Source: Methanobacterium sp. UBA176
GTDB lineage: Archaea; Methanobacteriota; Methanobacteria; Methanobacteriales; Methanobacteriaceae
Direction of reading: 5' to 3'
NCBI GenBank assembly: GCA_002505765.1
Contig: DAVZ01000071.1
Span: forward strand, 1-64,000
Length of the DNA: 64,000 nt
This document shows positions 63,036 to 64,000 of the stretch, one piece after another. A program made the translations under genes and the position numbers. The number at the start of each line of letters is the position of its first letter. Position 1 is the first letter of the stretch. The notes below the pieces were generated by a model. It did not search any database. It worked only from the letters and a program-made list of their open reading frames with translations, and was not told the origin of the DNA.

Positions 63036-63467
63036 ATGAATCCCATTAAAAGATTTTTAAAACTGAACACCAGTGAAAAATTTATTTTAATCAAAGCATT
63101 TTTTCTACTTTTAACTGCAAGGATAATGCTCTGGATACTTCCTTTTTCTGTAATCAAAAAGATCATAAAAAAGATTACGGTAATTAATCAAGAAAATGAT
63201 GCAAACAGTAAAATTTCCATAGAAACACTGACCTGGGCAATCAGGGTGATGAGCATCTATACCCCTAAAGCCACATGTCTCACCCGTGCAATAGCAGGGC
63301 AAATTCTGCTTTCAAGGTATAATTATTCATCAAACATTAAGATAGGTGTCTATAAAAATGAAGAGGAATTTGAAGCTCATGCATGGCTGGAGGCAGATGA
63401 TGGGATAATTCTGGGGGAATCAGAAACTGGATATAAGCCAATACTTAACATGAGTGGAAATGAATAA
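63036..63467 (+). CDS. Lasso-peptide B2-like (McjB C-terminal) cysteine protease
   Basis: 143 residues with a membrane-proximal helix (about 15-33). The papain-like triad is visible: Cys in KATCLTRAIAGQILL, His in EAHAWLEADDG and the Asp/Glu that follows. In lasso and related peptides the B2 protein removes the leader for the cyclase, with help from a PqqD-type B1. The ATG at 63036 follows GAGGTATTT and gives the family length; the ATG at 62958 would overlap the PqqD gene. The partner cyclase (asparagine-synthase-like C protein), ABC exporter and precursor are not in the window, at least to 64000. Confidence 0.82.
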   Translation: MNPIKRFLKLNTSEKFILIKAFFLLLTARIMLWILPFSVIKKIIKKITVINQENDANSKISIETLTWAIRVMSIYTPKATCLTRAIAGQILLSRYNYSSNIKIGVYKNEEEFEAHAWLEADDGIILGESETGYKPILNMSGNE

Positions 63468-63648
63468 CCTTTTTGTACGATTGAATACAATTTTAATACA
63501 TATTAAAATATCTGGTATTGCTATAAATATTCTGTTGTTATTTTATGGAAAATATTAATCCGGTACTTAATTTTTTGGATACAGTCATATATTTAAAGGT
63601 ACGTCCTTTATGATTTATATTGATAGCTTGAATTTCAAAAATATCATT

Positions 63649-64000
63649 TTATAGTAATTCCACATTAAATTCCGTGTTCTGGAGTCTTTTATCCGGTGTT
63701 AGAAGGGGTGCTTTCTCTTTTTCTGCAGCTGCAAGGAATAATGAATCATAGAAACTAATCTTTTCTTTTAAAGCAATCTGGAAAGCTCTATCTGCAACTT
63801 CGTTTGTATTAATTAATTTACAGGCGGTATTTATAAATTCAATGCTCTTTTTCAGGGCCTGACTTATTAATTCTTCCTTTTCTACTGTACCGCCATTCGG
63901 CGCTACGCAGGGTATCCTGGGGCCTGACTTATTAATTCTTCCTTTTCTTTAAATAGGATAACTTTTTCCCATGCAACATCGGAAACCTCTGCAATGGCCA
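63649..64000 (-). pseudogene. PIN-domain (VapC-like) toxin gene broken by an insertion; 5' end outside window
   Basis: The minus strand encodes AEVSDVAWEKVILFKEKEEL into QA, then a stop, and in another frame EELISQALKKSIEFINTACK through KISFYDSLFLAAAEKEKAPL, ending LLTPDKRLQNTEFNVELL with TAA at 63649-63651. The C-terminal PIN signature is FYDSLFLAAA followed by LLTPDKRL. If the 65 bases made by one repeat copy plus the 36-base spacer (63884-63948) are removed the two parts join as one frame (KEKEELISQALKKS). The gene continues past base 64000. Confidence 0.8.
63855..63948. repeat. 29-bp direct repeat flanking a 36-bp insert in the PIN gene
   Basis: Identical 29-base copies at 63855-63883 and 63920-63948 (each GGGCCTGACTTATT followed by AATTCTTCCTTTTCT). 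The 36 bases between are richer in G/C than the surroundings and hold a small palindrome CGCC-ATTC-GGCG (63890-63902 approx.). The net gain of 65 bases shifts the reading frame. Confidence 0.85.

Noticed and set aside
63545..63613. 22-codon ORF after the B2-like gene as a RiPP precursor
   Set aside because: It has no ribosome site and no leader-like or conserved core pattern. A precursor cannot be claimed.

Overview
The window reads as a chromosomal segment of a mesophilic, AT-rich methanogenic archaeon of the order Methanobacteriales, most likely Methanobacterium-like. This is an inference from an archaeal valyl-tRNA synthetase, archaeal Exo V/Cas4-like and Nth proteins, methanogen-typical families (DUF166, DUF2206, DUF1616, DUF362), GGTGA/GGAGG ribosome binding sites, strong AT bias, and multi-PAS sensors beside two-component genes. 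No rRNA, tRNA, CRISPR array or complete insertion sequence was recognised.

Layout. 1-503 is the 3' end of a DHH/RecJ-like phosphoesterase. 751-2856 is a PAS/GAF sensor without an output domain. 3474-8169 (minus) is the most striking block: a Tat-exported [NiFe] hydrogenase (small and large subunits), its maturation protease, TatC, TatA and a secreted gamma-class carbonic anhydrase. 8747-10803 holds small secreted or membrane-anchored proteins and a PIN protein. 10984-17076 (minus) is a housekeeping run: valS, aroA, a small GTPase, an Exo V-like nuclease and nth. 18236-22307 (plus) is a two-component cluster (PAS histidine kinase, small membrane protein, single-domain response regulator, receiver-pseudokinase) whose kinase gene is flanked by a family of related hairpins. 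23989-26962 is a zinc/manganese-type ABC transporter divergent from a NikR-type regulator. 26963-28810 is mostly non-coding, with a broken secreted-protein gene that carries a 69-bp tandem repeat.

28811-32876 (minus) makes dTDP-L-rhamnose (rfbDACB) behind a cobalamin-pathway methyltransferase (cobM). 32944-39332 (minus) has a DUF166 ferredoxin-like protein and a set of secreted beta-sandwich proteins, ending with an 801-residue Ig-repeat surface protein. 39776-40370 contains a degenerate DUF2115-like gene interrupted by a 52-bp palindromic insert and followed by a dense array of short perfect palindromes. 40705-57457 is a large surface-glycan locus: two epimerases, glycosyltransferases of the GT4 and GT2 type, DUF362, a DUF2206 membrane protein, a Wzx-like flippase, GNAT and FemAB-like transferases and a polysaccharide deacetylase. 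57668-62513 holds membrane and secreted proteins, including a TPR-CPBP protease fusion and a triplicated DUF1616 membrane protein. 62714-63467 is a PqqD-like/lasso-B2-like peptide-maturation pair, and the window ends in a PIN toxin gene broken by a 65-bp insertion that left a 29-bp direct repeat.

How the parts fit. The rfb genes supply dTDP-rhamnose to the glycan locus, whose product is probably flipped and attached to the cell surface or to secreted proteins, several of which are rich in N-glycosylation sequons. The Tat genes lie directly behind the hydrogenase they probably export, and the exported carbonic anhydrase next to them suggests extracytoplasmic handling of both H2 and CO2/bicarbonate. 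Pseudogenes, tandem duplications and palindromic inserts cluster in the intergenic zones, so these are the plastic parts of the region.
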